Assembly (NCBI RefSeq): GCF_000744105.1
Contig: NZ_JQLH01000001.1
Location: forward strand, 1,116,001-1,180,000
Reading direction: 5' to 3'
Length of the DNA: 64,000 nt
Source of the DNA: Maribacter forsetii DSM 18668
Lineage (GTDB): Bacteria > Bacteroidota > Bacteroidia > Flavobacteriales > Flavobacteriaceae
Position numbers and translations under genes: made by a program. The notes beneath the pieces are model-generated. The model worked only from the letters and a program-made list of their open reading frames with translations. It did not search any database and was not told where the DNA came from. Each line of letters opens with the position of its first letter. The first letter of the stretch is position 1. Below are positions 34,833 to 44,130 of the stretch, piece after piece.

Positions 34833-37760
34833 TTGAAAAAAAGTAATTTAAATACCCTCTTTATTGCATTGGTCTGTGGGCTTTTTACATTGGTTCATAG
34901 TGCTCAGGCGCAATCACCTTTAGCGGTTGAAAATGTTCAGACATTGGTTGAGAAATATAAAAGTGATACTCGAGGTCCATATAAAGATATTCGATGGTTT
35001 TGTGTCGATGGTAGTATTCGTCAGCCAAAAGATCCTTGCCCAGACAATATTGGTCCTGGTGTGCAGCATGCACGTTATAAAGATGAAGTAATTGCTTTGG
35101 GTAAAAGCAATCATGTTTATTTAGGTCAAATTTTGGCTTATACAACCATAGATGAATTATGGGATAACAGCCACAATCATTCTCGGTTAAAACAATATCA
35201 ATTAGATAAATATTTGCGATTGGTCGATAACGGATGGATCAATCAAAAAGGACAGTTCTACAGAGGTTCGGTTCAGGTAGAAGATGAAGAAGCTTGGGGT
35301 ATCGATTTTTATAAAACCATTTTATCCAAAGATGCTGTGGTTACAGATAATTTCTATCTCATTCGTCAATCTTTAAAAGATATTCCTCATAATGGTGATG
35401 ATAATGTAGCGCAGTTGATGAGAAGCGAATCTAAGGTGATTTCAGATTTGTATGTTCCTTTTATGGATCTAAGAACAAAAATTCACAGTCAGCCTGAGAA
35501 ATCAGATATTCAGAAAGTAATCGACTTTAAAGCTAAAAATCAAAAATCTTTAACTGCCGATTTAAATAAAAAACTTGACGGTTTGGTAGCTACGATGAAT
35601 ACGTTCTTTAAGCCTGTAGATGTTCAGTCTTTGCTGAACAAATCAAAATTAATAAAAGGCACAACTTTAGGCGATAAGGTACAGTCATTTGTTAATGGTA
35701 GGTCGAATGATGAAACCGCTTCATATTCGGTAAATGAAACGGCACAATTGCTTTTAGAGATTAGAGAAGAAATGTTAACAGAAAAGCGTTCTTTGGCACG
35801 TTTGCAGTTATTGGACATTTCTTTAAAATTAGAAGAGCTATTATTTCAAAATGCACCGAATTGGCAACCAACAACGGTAAGCGGACAATTAGAAAAGATT
35901 TGTGCGTTGACAACGGCATCGGTTGGTGCAGGGTATTTAGAACTGTGGGAATGGGAGCAAATTTCTGGTGCACTTAGTAAGTTCAATCAAGACCAATTGA
36001 GCTTGGCAGAACTAACACAGGTATTAGAAACGGCAAGAGCTGCAGTAGAGTGGAGCGCAGCTATGGTAAAAGCGAATTATCAGGAAGTGGTTAATACATA
36101 TACCACATTTGAGCCCAAAGCATATGCATTTATAGATGATAGAATTAGAGGTTCTGTTGCCTTACATTTAGGGCAAAGTGTAGGTGAACTTGGTGATTTT
36201 ATTTCACAAGAATCTGCTTTGACGAATAAAGTGATGGACATTGCCAACCAAAGTACATTTAGAGGGTTGAACCCTGGGTATGCATTTGGGGAGTTGGTCG
36301 TTGTTGATGGCTCATCTGAAGATATTGAAGTATCGGCAGATAAGATTTATATTTTTCAAAGATCACCATCAGATTTAAAACCTGTAGCTGGTATTGCAAC
36401 TGTGGCAGAGGGTAATATGGTTTCACACGTGCAGTTATTGGCACGTAATTTAGGTATACCGAATGCTGCCTTATCTGACCAAAATCTTCAAAGTTTAAAG
36501 AAATATGATGGTGACCGCGTGTTTTATGCGGTTTCTAATAAGGGAAATGTGATCTTGAAACCAGAATCGCAGATGACGGATCAAGAACGCGGACTATTCG
36601 TAAAGAAAGAACGTAATACCGATAAGATTGAAGTGCCTGTTGAAAAGATTCAATTAGGCAATACAGATGTTTTAAACATGCGCGATGTTGATGCTAGCGA
36701 TTCAGGAGCTTTATGCGGACCAAAAGCGGCTAACCTAGGGCAGTTGAAAAAGATGTTTCCTGAGCAGGTGGTTGAGGGATTGGTGATTCCGTTCGGAATT
36801 TTTAGGGATCATATGGATCAACAAATGCCTGGTGAAAATAGCTCGTATTGGGAATATTTGAATGCCATGTTCAAAGAAGCCGATCGCATGCGAAATGCAG
36901 ATGTGCTAGAACCCGAAGTTGAGAATTATCAGTTACGACAATTAGAAACCTTAAGAGGTGCTATCAAAAAAATGCCGTTGAAAGAAGATTTTATGAATCA
37001 GCTTGAAAGCAAATTCAAATCTGTTCTTGGGTCGGACTTCGGAAAAATACCCGTGTTCTTGCGTAGCGATACCAATATGGAGGATCTTAAAGAATTTACT
37101 GGCGCAGGATTAAACTTAACATTATTCAATGTGCTGGATAAAGAGAAAGTTTTAGAAGGCATAAAAGATGTTTGGGCTTCACCATATACTGAACGTAGTT
37201 TTAAATGGAGACAAGTGTATTTGTTGAATCCTGAGAATGTATTTCCTTCTATTTTGGTGATACCAAGTGTAGATGTAGATTATTCGGGAGTTCTAATTAC
37301 AAAAGGAATCAATTCGGGTAACGATAAAGATTTAACGGTAGCTTTCAGTAGAGGAGCAGGCGGTGCAGTAGATGGTCAGTCCGCAGAAACATATACTATT
37401 TACGATAGTAATGGTTATCGTTTATTGGCGCCGGCTCGTGAACCAATGTACAATACCTTACCATCTAACGGTGGTACGGGCAAGAAAGTGGCAACGTTCC
37501 AGAATAGAGTAGTGAATGAAAAGAACATGAGAGATATTAAAATATTAGCGAATACCATTCGTGAAACTTTACCTAAAGAAACAAATTCAAATTATGAAGG
37601 TGCTTATGATGTAGAGCTTGGTTTTAAAAAAGATAAATTATGGTTGTTTCAAATAAGACCATTTGTTGAAAATAAAAAAGCATTGAGTTCTGGGTATCTA
37701 GAATCTATTACACCGAGAATTAATACAGAGAAAGAAATCTCGTTAAATACAAAATTGTAA
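34833..37760 (+). CDS. Exported PEP-synthase/glucan-dikinase-like protein
   Basis: 975 aa starting at a TTG; no in-frame ATG gives the signal peptide, whose hydrophobic core is NTLFIALVCGLFTLVHSAQA. Residues ~30-480 are a helical region of unknown type. A phosphohistidine (PEP-utiliser mobile) domain follows, with H532 in GNMVSHVQLLARNLGIPNA. The C-terminal ATP-grasp-like dikinase domain begins at about 630 (CGPKAANLGQL), with R744 in FLRSDTNMEDLKEFTGAGL and DVWASPYTERSF. This order (His domain before ATP-binding domain, no C-terminal PEP barrel) is that of glucan water dikinases, not of PpsA. An exported dikinase is unusual because ATP is not expected outside the cytoplasm. It is translationally coupled to the next gene (TAATG). 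Confidence 0.8.
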   Translation: MKKSNLNTLFIALVCGLFTLVHSAQAQSPLAVENVQTLVEKYKSDTRGPYKDIRWFCVDGSIRQPKDPCPDNIGPGVQHARYKDEVIALGKSNHVYLGQILAYTTIDELWDNSHNHSRLKQYQLDKYLRLVDNGWINQKGQFYRGSVQVEDEEAWGIDFYKTILSKDAVVTDNFYLIRQSLKDIPHNGDDNVAQLMRSESKVISDLYVPFMDLRTKIHSQPEKSDIQKVIDFKAKNQKSLTADLNKKLDGLVATMNTFFKPVDVQSLLNKSKLIKGTTLGDKVQSFVNGRSNDETASYSVNETAQLLLEIREEMLTEKRSLARLQLLDISLKLEELLFQNAPNWQPTTVSGQLEKICALTTASVGAGYLELWEWEQISGALSKFNQDQLSLAELTQVLETARAAVEWSAAMVKANYQEVVNTYTTFEPKAYAFIDDRIRGSVALHLGQSVGELGDFISQESALTNKVMDIANQSTFRGLNPGYAFGELVVVDGSSEDIEVSADKIYIFQRSPSDLKPVAGIATVAEGNMVSHVQLLARNLGIPNAALSDQNLQSLKKYDGDRVFYAVSNKGNVILKPESQMTDQERGLFVKKERNTDKIEVPVEKIQLGNTDVLNMRDVDASDSGALCGPKAANLGQLKKMFPEQVVEGLVIPFGIFRDHMDQQMPGENSSYWEYLNAMFKEADRMRNADVLEPEVENYQLRQLETLRGAIKKMPLKEDFMNQLESKFKSVLGSDFGKIPVFLRSDTNMEDLKEFTGAGLNLTLFNVLDKEKVLEGIKDVWASPYTERSFKWRQVYLLNPENVFPSILVIPSVDVDYSGVLITKGINSGNDKDLTVAFSRGAGGAVDGQSAETYTIYDSNGYRLLAPAREPMYNTLPSNGGTGKKVATFQNRVVNEKNMRDIKILANTIRETLPKETNSNYEGAYDVELGFKKDKLWLFQIRPFVENKKALSSGYLESITPRINTEKEISLNTKL

Positions 37761-39022
37761 TGCAGAGAATACTAATATTATTGATTGTAGTTATAAGTGC
37801 ATCTGCATTTACAACATCTACCTATTATCCAATAGATGGTTACGAGCGAACAGGTATTAAACGTTTAAAGCGTTTAGAAATGATTAAAAGTGGGGAGATA
37901 AAGGATGCGACCGCTTTACCTGCAGGAGCAATGAAATCTTACAATGACATTCAATTAAATCTACTTTCTAGAAAGAATGATAGTGCCATGGGTTTAATGC
38001 AGGTGAACGAAGATTTTCAGAAAGAAATCAGTGCACTCTTCCGTGGTTTAGATAAAAGTTATTCATTGACTGTTTTAGATATTTCTGACCCAGAAAATGT
38101 ACGCTATGCAGAACGAAATGAAACTGCAGGTTATCAGCCCGGTAGTGTAGGTAAATTGGCGGTATTATTAGGATTGTTCACGCAGTTAGAAAAAATTTAT
38201 CCAGATTCATTCGAAAAAAGAACGGAGCTTCTAAAAAATAAATCTGTAAAATCAGGTGTTTGGGGGTTGACAGATGAGCATACAATCCCAATATTTAATA
38301 TTGAAAAAAATACTTTGGTGAAGCGCCAAGTAATTGCTAGCGATGTTTTTTCATTATATGAATGGGCAGATCACATGCTGTCTGTTAGTAACAACGGTGC
38401 TGCAAGTATTGTTTGGAGAGAAGCACTTTTGATGGCGGCTTTCGGTGAAAAATATCCAGAGATGACCCAAGAAGATGCGGATACTTACTTTAAAGAAACA
38501 CCTAAAAAGGAGCTAACGGACTTAAGTAATGATGTTGTCAACTTGCCGTTGCGCGATTTAGGTATCACATCTGATGAATGGCGACTAGGTAGTTTCTTCA
38601 CTAGAGGTGCAAATACATATGTAGGTGATAAGGGCGGTAGTATAGGTTCACCACAGGGATTAATGAAATTTTTGCTGCAATTAGAACAAGGTAAGGTGGT
38701 TGATGAAGCTTCTAGTTTAGAAATGAAGCGATTAATGTACATCACCGATCGTAGAATTAGATACGCACAATCGCCAGCATTGAAAGATGCTGCAGTGTAT
38801 TTTAAATCGGGCTCTCTATACAAATGCGATAGAAGTAAAGGTGAAGCCTGTGGTAAATATATGGGTAACGTGACCAATTTCATGAATTCTGTTATTATCG
38901 TTGAGCACCCAGATAATTGTAGGTATATGGTAGTGCTAATGACGAATGTGCTACGTAAGAATTCTGCCAGTGATCATATGTATTTAGCGGGTAATATTGA
39001 TAAGATTATTAAAAAAGGGTAA
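37760..39022 (+). CDS. Exported penicillin-recognising serine hydrolase (class A beta-lactamase fold)
   Basis: 420 aa with signal-anchor MQRILILLIVVISASAF. Active-site landmarks of the serine beta-lactamase/transpeptidase fold are present: SxxK at S129-VG-K132 (QPGSVGKLAVL), SxN at S210-N-N212 (SVSNNGAA) and KSG in VYFKSGSLYKCDRSKGEAC. No clear glutamate of class A deacylation was located, so a lactamase reaction is unproven. A peptidoglycan-like or ester substrate is equally possible. Three cysteines lie near the C-terminus. Its ATG overlaps the previous gene's stop. Confidence 0.75.
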   Translation: MQRILILLIVVISASAFTTSTYYPIDGYERTGIKRLKRLEMIKSGEIKDATALPAGAMKSYNDIQLNLLSRKNDSAMGLMQVNEDFQKEISALFRGLDKSYSLTVLDISDPENVRYAERNETAGYQPGSVGKLAVLLGLFTQLEKIYPDSFEKRTELLKNKSVKSGVWGLTDEHTIPIFNIEKNTLVKRQVIASDVFSLYEWADHMLSVSNNGAASIVWREALLMAAFGEKYPEMTQEDADTYFKETPKKELTDLSNDVVNLPLRDLGITSDEWRLGSFFTRGANTYVGDKGGSIGSPQGLMKFLLQLEQGKVVDEASSLEMKRLMYITDRRIRYAQSPALKDAAVYFKSGSLYKCDRSKGEACGKYMGNVTNFMNSVIIVEHPDNCRYMVVLMTNVLRKNSASDHMYLAGNIDKIIKKG

Positions 39023-39067
39023 AAGCATAAGTTCGAGTAAGCACAAAACTTTGTTGAATGATTTTAG

Positions 39068-40546
39068 TTAGGATTTAAACTTAGCCTGCAATTCTTCTAC
39101 AATAGATTCTACATTTTTATTTTTGTCGATCCGGTCTAAAACAATGGCAGAATTTTGACGTTCCTTACAATTCTTAATGGCACAACGCTCACAAGTAACG
39201 CCTACTTTTTGAGACTTAAATTTTGGGTCGTTCAAAAATTTAATTTTACGTGCTAGCTGTTTGTTCATGAGCAGCCCTATACTAATGCTTCTGTACTGAT
39301 TATCCTTAAAAGGATCTTTGGTTGCAGAAGAGAAAACAATGTAGTTATTGTCCTCACCATCATATTCAGATATTTGACAATCGAATTCATGGTCCTTCTG
39401 GCTCATTTTAATATCGTTCAATACTTTTAACGACACCCACCGACGGCAGTAGTGCTCATTGGTTTCATTCGCTCTGGGCGAATGTTGATGAGATAGGTGC
39501 AGCTCTTTTTTAAGATGGTATTTTGTACTGCCTAATCTATGGGTAAAACGGAGAAAGAATAAGTTCTGTATGTTGAAGGAATTGGGTAAAATATTAGTGA
39601 GTCGCTGATAAACAGATTCTGGTGAGGCGTTAAAGCCGTTAATAAGTGCTAAGAATTTGTTAGGGTCAAAAGTTTCTTTTGAAAAAACCGCTTCAATTTT
39701 AGGAACAAGAAGAGTTTTAGGTATAACTAGTGCACCGGCAAAATAAGAGGCGTAAAAATTATTTAAAACCTGGTCAAAATTTTCGAATTTTATCCATGGA
39801 AAAGTATATAACCGATCAGTATAGGCTAAAAAGTTATAGGCAATTTCTTTAGCATAAATGAATGCGCGCTGTGGCTCGTTAATATCTGCAGAGAGTAACA
39901 GTGTTTTGGTTTCGGGAACAAATAAGGATCTTAAATTTTCTAAGGCTTCGTATTTTTTTATTTCCCCATTATTGATAGTATAACCATATTCCTCAATTAG
40001 TATTTCCTCTAAATCTTTTGAAGAAAGCGTTTTGGATAAATCTATATGATAGGCTTTGGCAAATTTTAAAACTTGCTGTTCAATATCATCAAAGTAATTG
40101 TTATTTGCCTCTTGGTAAGAACGTAAAGATGCCAAGAAAAAACTTTCTCTACTAAAACTATAGTGCTGTGCTATTTCTATAATGGTGCTTATAAAGGCAT
40201 TGACCTTTGCAGGTGCCGTAGCAACAATATCTATTAGGTCGCTTTCTTTTATGCCGAACAGCTCTAGCGGAATCTCCTTTAATATCTTGGAGCGAAGCAA
40301 ATCTCCAATTGGTGCCAAGTTTTTATCAAGCTTTAAAGAGACCATTTGATCATATGGCACATCTAATTTTTCTGATAGTAAAATGATTTTATCTGGCTTC
40401 GGATATTTTTTTCCTTTCTCAATTTCGTTTAAATACGATTTAGAAAGTCCGCAAATTTTTGATAAACCAAATAGCGATAAATTTTTATCTGTTCGTATTT
40501 GCTTCAGTTTTAAGCCGAAAATGAGTTTAATATATTCTTGTTCCAT
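39068..40546 (-). CDS. XRE-family regulator of the RamB/ScfR type
   Basis: 492 aa. The N-terminal HTH (about 10-65, LKQIRTDKNLSLFGLSKICGLSKSYLNEIEKGKKYPKPDKI) is followed by a degenerate ImmA/IrrE-like region (EPQRAFIYAKEIAYNF, lacking a zinc HExxH). The C-terminal short-chain-fatty-acyl-regulator domain has the cysteine cluster CERCAIKNCKERQ. RamB/ScfR/MccR relatives sense acyl-CoA or acetate-pathway intermediates and control glyoxylate or propionate genes. It is divergent from aceB-aceA across a 127 bp region with two inverted repeats, so it is very likely the shunt's regulator and autoregulated. Confidence 0.85.
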   Translation of the reverse strand: MEQEYIKLIFGLKLKQIRTDKNLSLFGLSKICGLSKSYLNEIEKGKKYPKPDKIILLSEKLDVPYDQMVSLKLDKNLAPIGDLLRSKILKEIPLELFGIKESDLIDIVATAPAKVNAFISTIIEIAQHYSFSRESFFLASLRSYQEANNNYFDDIEQQVLKFAKAYHIDLSKTLSSKDLEEILIEEYGYTINNGEIKKYEALENLRSLFVPETKTLLLSADINEPQRAFIYAKEIAYNFLAYTDRLYTFPWIKFENFDQVLNNFYASYFAGALVIPKTLLVPKIEAVFSKETFDPNKFLALINGFNASPESVYQRLTNILPNSFNIQNLFFLRFTHRLGSTKYHLKKELHLSHQHSPRANETNEHYCRRWVSLKVLNDIKMSQKDHEFDCQISEYDGEDNNYIVFSSATKDPFKDNQYRSISIGLLMNKQLARKIKFLNDPKFKSQKVGVTCERCAIKNCKERQNSAIVLDRIDKNKNVESIVEELQAKFKS

Positions 40547-40568
40547 ATCTAGACTTTAAAGATACTAC

Positions 40569-40589
40569 TTTTTGCGTACATCGTAAAAA
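40569..40589. promoter_or_regulatory. Inverted repeat next to the RamB-like regulator gene
   Basis: TTTTTGCG and CGTAAAAA arms (7 of 8 match) around TACAT, 23 nt before the regulator's start. The TTTGC half-site type resembles RamB sites. A probable autoregulatory operator. Confidence 0.5.
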
Positions 40590-40608
40590 AAGTGAATTTT
40601 ATATATTT

Positions 40609-40622
40609 AGCGAACGTTCGCT
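40609..40622. promoter_or_regulatory. Perfect 14-bp palindrome upstream of aceB
   Basis: AGCGAACGTTCGCT is fully self-complementary and overlaps the putative -33 TTG of the aceB promoter (TTG at 40622-40624, near-consensus TATCATTG at 40645-40652). A candidate operator. Confidence 0.6.
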
Positions 40623-40673
40623 TGTTTTGTAAAATATTTTATTCTATCATTGTGTCAACAAAAACTTTTAATA

Positions 40674-42272
40674 ATGGAAAACACGATTTTAAAACATCCA
40701 AAAATTCAGTTCGCAAATCAGGTACGTCATTACTATCCTGAGATTCTAACAGACAGTGCTTTAGAATTCCTAACAGCGCTTCATGAGAACTTTAATGAGA
40801 AAAGATTAGAATTACTTAAAAACCGTGAAGTCCAGCAAGAAGTCTTTGATAGTGGTCAGTTTCCTCATTTTCCTAAAGAGACCAAAACGATACGGGAAGG
40901 AGTTTGGACCGCAGGAAACATACCTGAAGATTTACAGGATAGAAGGGTAGAAATTACCGGACCTGTAGATCGTAAGATGATTATTAATGCTTTAAATTCT
41001 GGAGCCAAAACCTTTATGGCAGATTTGGAGGATAGCAATTCGCCAAGTTGGAAAAATAGTATTGAAGGACAGCAAAATTTGATGGACGCCAATACGAAGA
41101 CCATTAGTTTAACAGATACTAAAAGAGGGAAATCTTATGAATTGAATGAAAACACTGCGGTGTTGTTAGTTAGACCAAGAGGTTTGCACCTTAACGAAAG
41201 ACACTTATTAATAAATGAAGAAGAGGCTTCTGGTAGTTTGGTAGATTTTGGATTATATGTTTTCCATAACACCAAAACTATGATGGCCAACGGTACTGCA
41301 CCTTATTTCTATCTACCAAAATTAGAGCATTATACAGAAGCACGTTGGTGGAACCAGGTTTTTGAATTTGCCCAGGAGTATTTGAGTGTGCCAAAAGGTA
41401 CTTTTAAAGCAACTGTTTTGGTAGAGACAATAACAGCAAGCTTTCAATTAGACGAAATTATTTTCGAACTAAAAGATCATATCGTTGGGTTGAACTGTGG
41501 TCGTTGGGACTATATATTCTCCTATATTAAAAAGTTTAGAAATCACCCTGGGTTCGTGGTACCAAATAGAGATCAGGTGACTATGACCACTCCATTTATG
41601 GATGCCTATGCAAAATTGGTGGTTCAACGATGTCATAAACGTGGCATACTTGCTATTGGTGGTATGGCGGCTCAAATTCCGATTAAGAACGATGACAAGG
41701 CAAATGCCGAAGCGTTGGAGAAAGTTAGAAAAGATAAAGAACGCGAAGTTCAAAACGGTCATGATGGTACTTGGGTGGCTCACCCAGCCTTGGTAGCGGT
41801 TGCTATGAACGAGTTTAATAAACACATGCCAACAACTAACCAGATGCATGTATTGCGTGAAGATGTAAATGTTACGGAGGAAGATTTAGTGGAAATACCT
41901 AGAGGAACTATTACGGAAGCCGGAATTAGAAAAAACATCAATGTAGGTATTCTATATACCGAAGCATGGTTAAGAGGACATGGTGCGGTGGCATTATATA
42001 ATTTAATGGAAGATGCTGCTACGGCAGAAATATCTAGAACCCAAGTATGGCAGTGGTTGAAGAATGAAGTTATTCTTGCCGATGGGCGCCAATTGAATAA
42101 AGGTCTATATATGGAAATATTCGATGATGAGGTAGAAAAACTAATTGCCGAAGTTGGTGAGGATAATTTGAAGAACACCAAATTTGAACTGGCGATACAA
42201 CTGTTCGATAAACTTGTCGTGTCAGATGATTTCGAGGAATTCTTAACCTTACCAGCTTATAAATTCATTTAA
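40674..42272 (+). CDS. aceB: Malate synthase A
   Basis: 532 aa from the ATG at 40674 (MENTILKHPKIQF); an upstream ATG 24 nt earlier is less likely. It condenses glyoxylate with acetyl-CoA to malate, the second glyoxylate-shunt step. The malate synthase signature KDHIVGLNCGRWDYIF and the catalytic loop GGMAAQIPIKND are intact. Length is normal for the A isoform. It is followed by aceA after a 74 nt gap with a hairpin; the two are presumably one transcript. Confidence 0.95.
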   Translation: MENTILKHPKIQFANQVRHYYPEILTDSALEFLTALHENFNEKRLELLKNREVQQEVFDSGQFPHFPKETKTIREGVWTAGNIPEDLQDRRVEITGPVDRKMIINALNSGAKTFMADLEDSNSPSWKNSIEGQQNLMDANTKTISLTDTKRGKSYELNENTAVLLVRPRGLHLNERHLLINEEEASGSLVDFGLYVFHNTKTMMANGTAPYFYLPKLEHYTEARWWNQVFEFAQEYLSVPKGTFKATVLVETITASFQLDEIIFELKDHIVGLNCGRWDYIFSYIKKFRNHPGFVVPNRDQVTMTTPFMDAYAKLVVQRCHKRGILAIGGMAAQIPIKNDDKANAEALEKVRKDKEREVQNGHDGTWVAHPALVAVAMNEFNKHMPTTNQMHVLREDVNVTEEDLVEIPRGTITEAGIRKNINVGILYTEAWLRGHGAVALYNLMEDAATAEISRTQVWQWLKNEVILADGRQLNKGLYMEIFDDEVEKLIAEVGEDNLKNTKFELAIQLFDKLVVSDDFEEFLTLPAYKFI

Positions 42273-42279
42273 TAAAAAC

Positions 42280-42312
42280 GATCCTGCCATTGCGGCAACA
42301 ATGTACAGGATC
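42280..42312 (+). other. Intercistronic hairpin between aceB and aceA
   Basis: Outer arms GATCCTG (42280-42286) and CAGGATC (42306-42312) and nested arms CATTG / CAATG form a long stem with small bulges. There is no T run, so it is not a classical terminator; it may influence mRNA decay. Confidence 0.6.
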
Positions 42313-42346
42313 TCATTATCAATAATAAATAACGTATTTCAAAATT

Positions 42347-43978
42347 ATGAAAAATTTAGAACAAAGCAAGTACAGTTCTGCATTGGAGACTGTAAGAAAC
42401 CTAAAGCAAAAGTACGGGGCAACTTGGAATGATATCAACCCAGAAAATGCTGCTAGAATGGTCGCTCAAAATCGTTTTAAAACCGGATTGGATATTGCGA
42501 AATATACAGCGGGGATTATGAGAAAAGACATGGCAGATTATGATGCGGATTCATCTAATTACACCCAATCTCTTGGTTGCTGGCATGGTTTTGTGGCACA
42601 GCAAAAAATGATTGCCGTGAAAAAACATCACAAAACTACCAGTAAAAAATACTTATACCTTTCTGGGTGGATGGTGGCTGCATTACGTTCAGAATTTGGA
42701 CCCTTACCAGACCAATCTATGCATGAAAAAACAGCGGTTTCTAGTTTAATTGCAGAAATCTATGACTTTTTGCGTCAGGCAGATGCTATTGAATTGAACG
42801 ATTTGTTCAGAAGATTGGAGAAAGGGGAAGATGTACAAGATGAAATCGATAACTATGAAACTCATATCGTACCGATCATTGCTGATATCGATGCTGGTTT
42901 CGGTAATGAAGAGGCTACGTATTTATTGGCTAAGAAAATGATTCAAGCGGGTGCATGTGCCATTCAAATTGAGAATCAGGTGTCAGATGCTAAACAATGC
43001 GGACACCAAGATGGTAAGGTAACCGTACCTCATGAAGATTTTGTTGCTAAGTTAAATGCAGTGCGATATGCTTTTATTGAATTGGGAATTGACGATGGGG
43101 TAATCGTAGCCAGAACAGATTCTGAAGGTGCGGGACTTACACGGAAATTGCCGGTAAGTCAAGAGCCGGGTGATTTGGCATCACAATATTTAGCTTTTGT
43201 AGAGGCAGAGGAGATTGCGATTTCAGATGCTCGTGAAGATGATGTACTATTAAAAAGGGATGGTAAATTGGTACGCCCAATTCGCTTGCCTAACGGATTG
43301 TATAAATTTAGAAGAGGCACCAATATAGATAGGGTAGTTTTGGATTGTATTACAAGTTTGCAAAATGGTGCAGATTTACTTTGGATAGAAACACCAACAC
43401 CTAATGTAAAGCAAATTGCACATATGGTAAATAGAATTAGAGAAGTGATACCTAATGCAAAATTGGTATATAATAATTCACCATCGTTTAACTGGACCTT
43501 AAATTTCCGTGGTCAGGCATATGATGAAATGCTTGCAAAAGGTGAGAATATGACGGAGTACGATAGAAATAATTTAATGGACGAAGCATATGATGATTCA
43601 GAATTATCATTCCGTGCAGATATGAAAATAAGAAGCTTTCAGGTAGATGGAGCTAGGGATGCCGGTATTTTTCACCATTTAATTACATTACCAACCTATC
43701 ATACAACGGCGTTGCATATGAGCGATCTTACCAAAGGATATTTTGGTGAAGAAAGTATGTTGGCGTATGTAAAAGGGGTACAAAGACAAGAAATTCGTAA
43801 AGGTGTTTCTTGTGTAAAACACCAGAGAATGGCGGGGTCTGATCTTGGTGATGATCATAAATCTTTCTTTGCAGGCGATAAGGCTTTAAAAGCAGGTGGC
43901 GAGAAGAATACCTCTAACCAGTTCAACGCCGGATCAAAAAGTAAGAAGAAGGTAAAAGAGGTAGAAGTTATGTCTTAA
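42347..43978 (+). CDS. aceA: Isocitrate lyase, long type
   Basis: 543 aa. It cleaves isocitrate into succinate and glyoxylate, the first step of the glyoxylate shunt. It is the long form related to Pseudomonas and eukaryotic enzymes. The active-site segment is KQCGHQDGKVTVPHEDF, with Gln where the common signature has Lys or Arg (K-[KR]-C-G-H). Other expected motifs are PIIADIDAGFGNEEATYLLAKKM and VARTDSEGAG. The C-terminal ~40 residues are Lys-rich, including FFAGDKALKAGGEKNTSNQFN. Second gene of the aceB-aceA unit. Confidence 0.93.
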   Translation: MKNLEQSKYSSALETVRNLKQKYGATWNDINPENAARMVAQNRFKTGLDIAKYTAGIMRKDMADYDADSSNYTQSLGCWHGFVAQQKMIAVKKHHKTTSKKYLYLSGWMVAALRSEFGPLPDQSMHEKTAVSSLIAEIYDFLRQADAIELNDLFRRLEKGEDVQDEIDNYETHIVPIIADIDAGFGNEEATYLLAKKMIQAGACAIQIENQVSDAKQCGHQDGKVTVPHEDFVAKLNAVRYAFIELGIDDGVIVARTDSEGAGLTRKLPVSQEPGDLASQYLAFVEAEEIAISDAREDDVLLKRDGKLVRPIRLPNGLYKFRRGTNIDRVVLDCITSLQNGADLLWIETPTPNVKQIAHMVNRIREVIPNAKLVYNNSPSFNWTLNFRGQAYDEMLAKGENMTEYDRNNLMDEAYDDSELSFRADMKIRSFQVDGARDAGIFHHLITLPTYHTTALHMSDLTKGYFGEESMLAYVKGVQRQEIRKGVSCVKHQRMAGSDLGDDHKSFFAGDKALKAGGEKNTSNQFNAGSKSKKKVKEVEVMS

Positions 43979-44012
43979 TATAATTATGGTTTTGCTTACT
44001 TTCCTTAAATGG

Positions 44013-44042
44013 GTCAACCTACGGGTTGGCTCATTTTTTTTT
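44013..44042 (+). terminator. Terminator after aceA
   Basis: GTCAACC-TACG-GGTTGGC stem with one G-T pair, then a run of T. Confidence 0.75.
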
Positions 44043-44092
44043 ATTCATTACTTCTGTCAAATACTAAATAGAAGTTAAAATTCTTTATATAT

Positions 44093-44108
44093 CAAAGCAC
44101 TTGCTTAG
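44093..44108. promoter_or_regulatory. Operator-like repeat upstream of tetR
   Basis: CAAAGCACTTGCTTAG is an imperfect inverted repeat (one mismatch in 6-base arms). It matches the perfect copy at 44714-44729 at 13 of 16 positions, consistent with TetR autorepression. Confidence 0.65.
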
Positions 44109-44130
44109 TTTTGTAGTGGAATTAGAAATC

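Noticed and set aside
34833..37760. Ordinary PEP synthase annotation for the dikinase-like protein
   Set aside because: It lacks the PEP-binding barrel, has the phosphohistidine domain before the ATP-binding domain, and carries a signal peptide.
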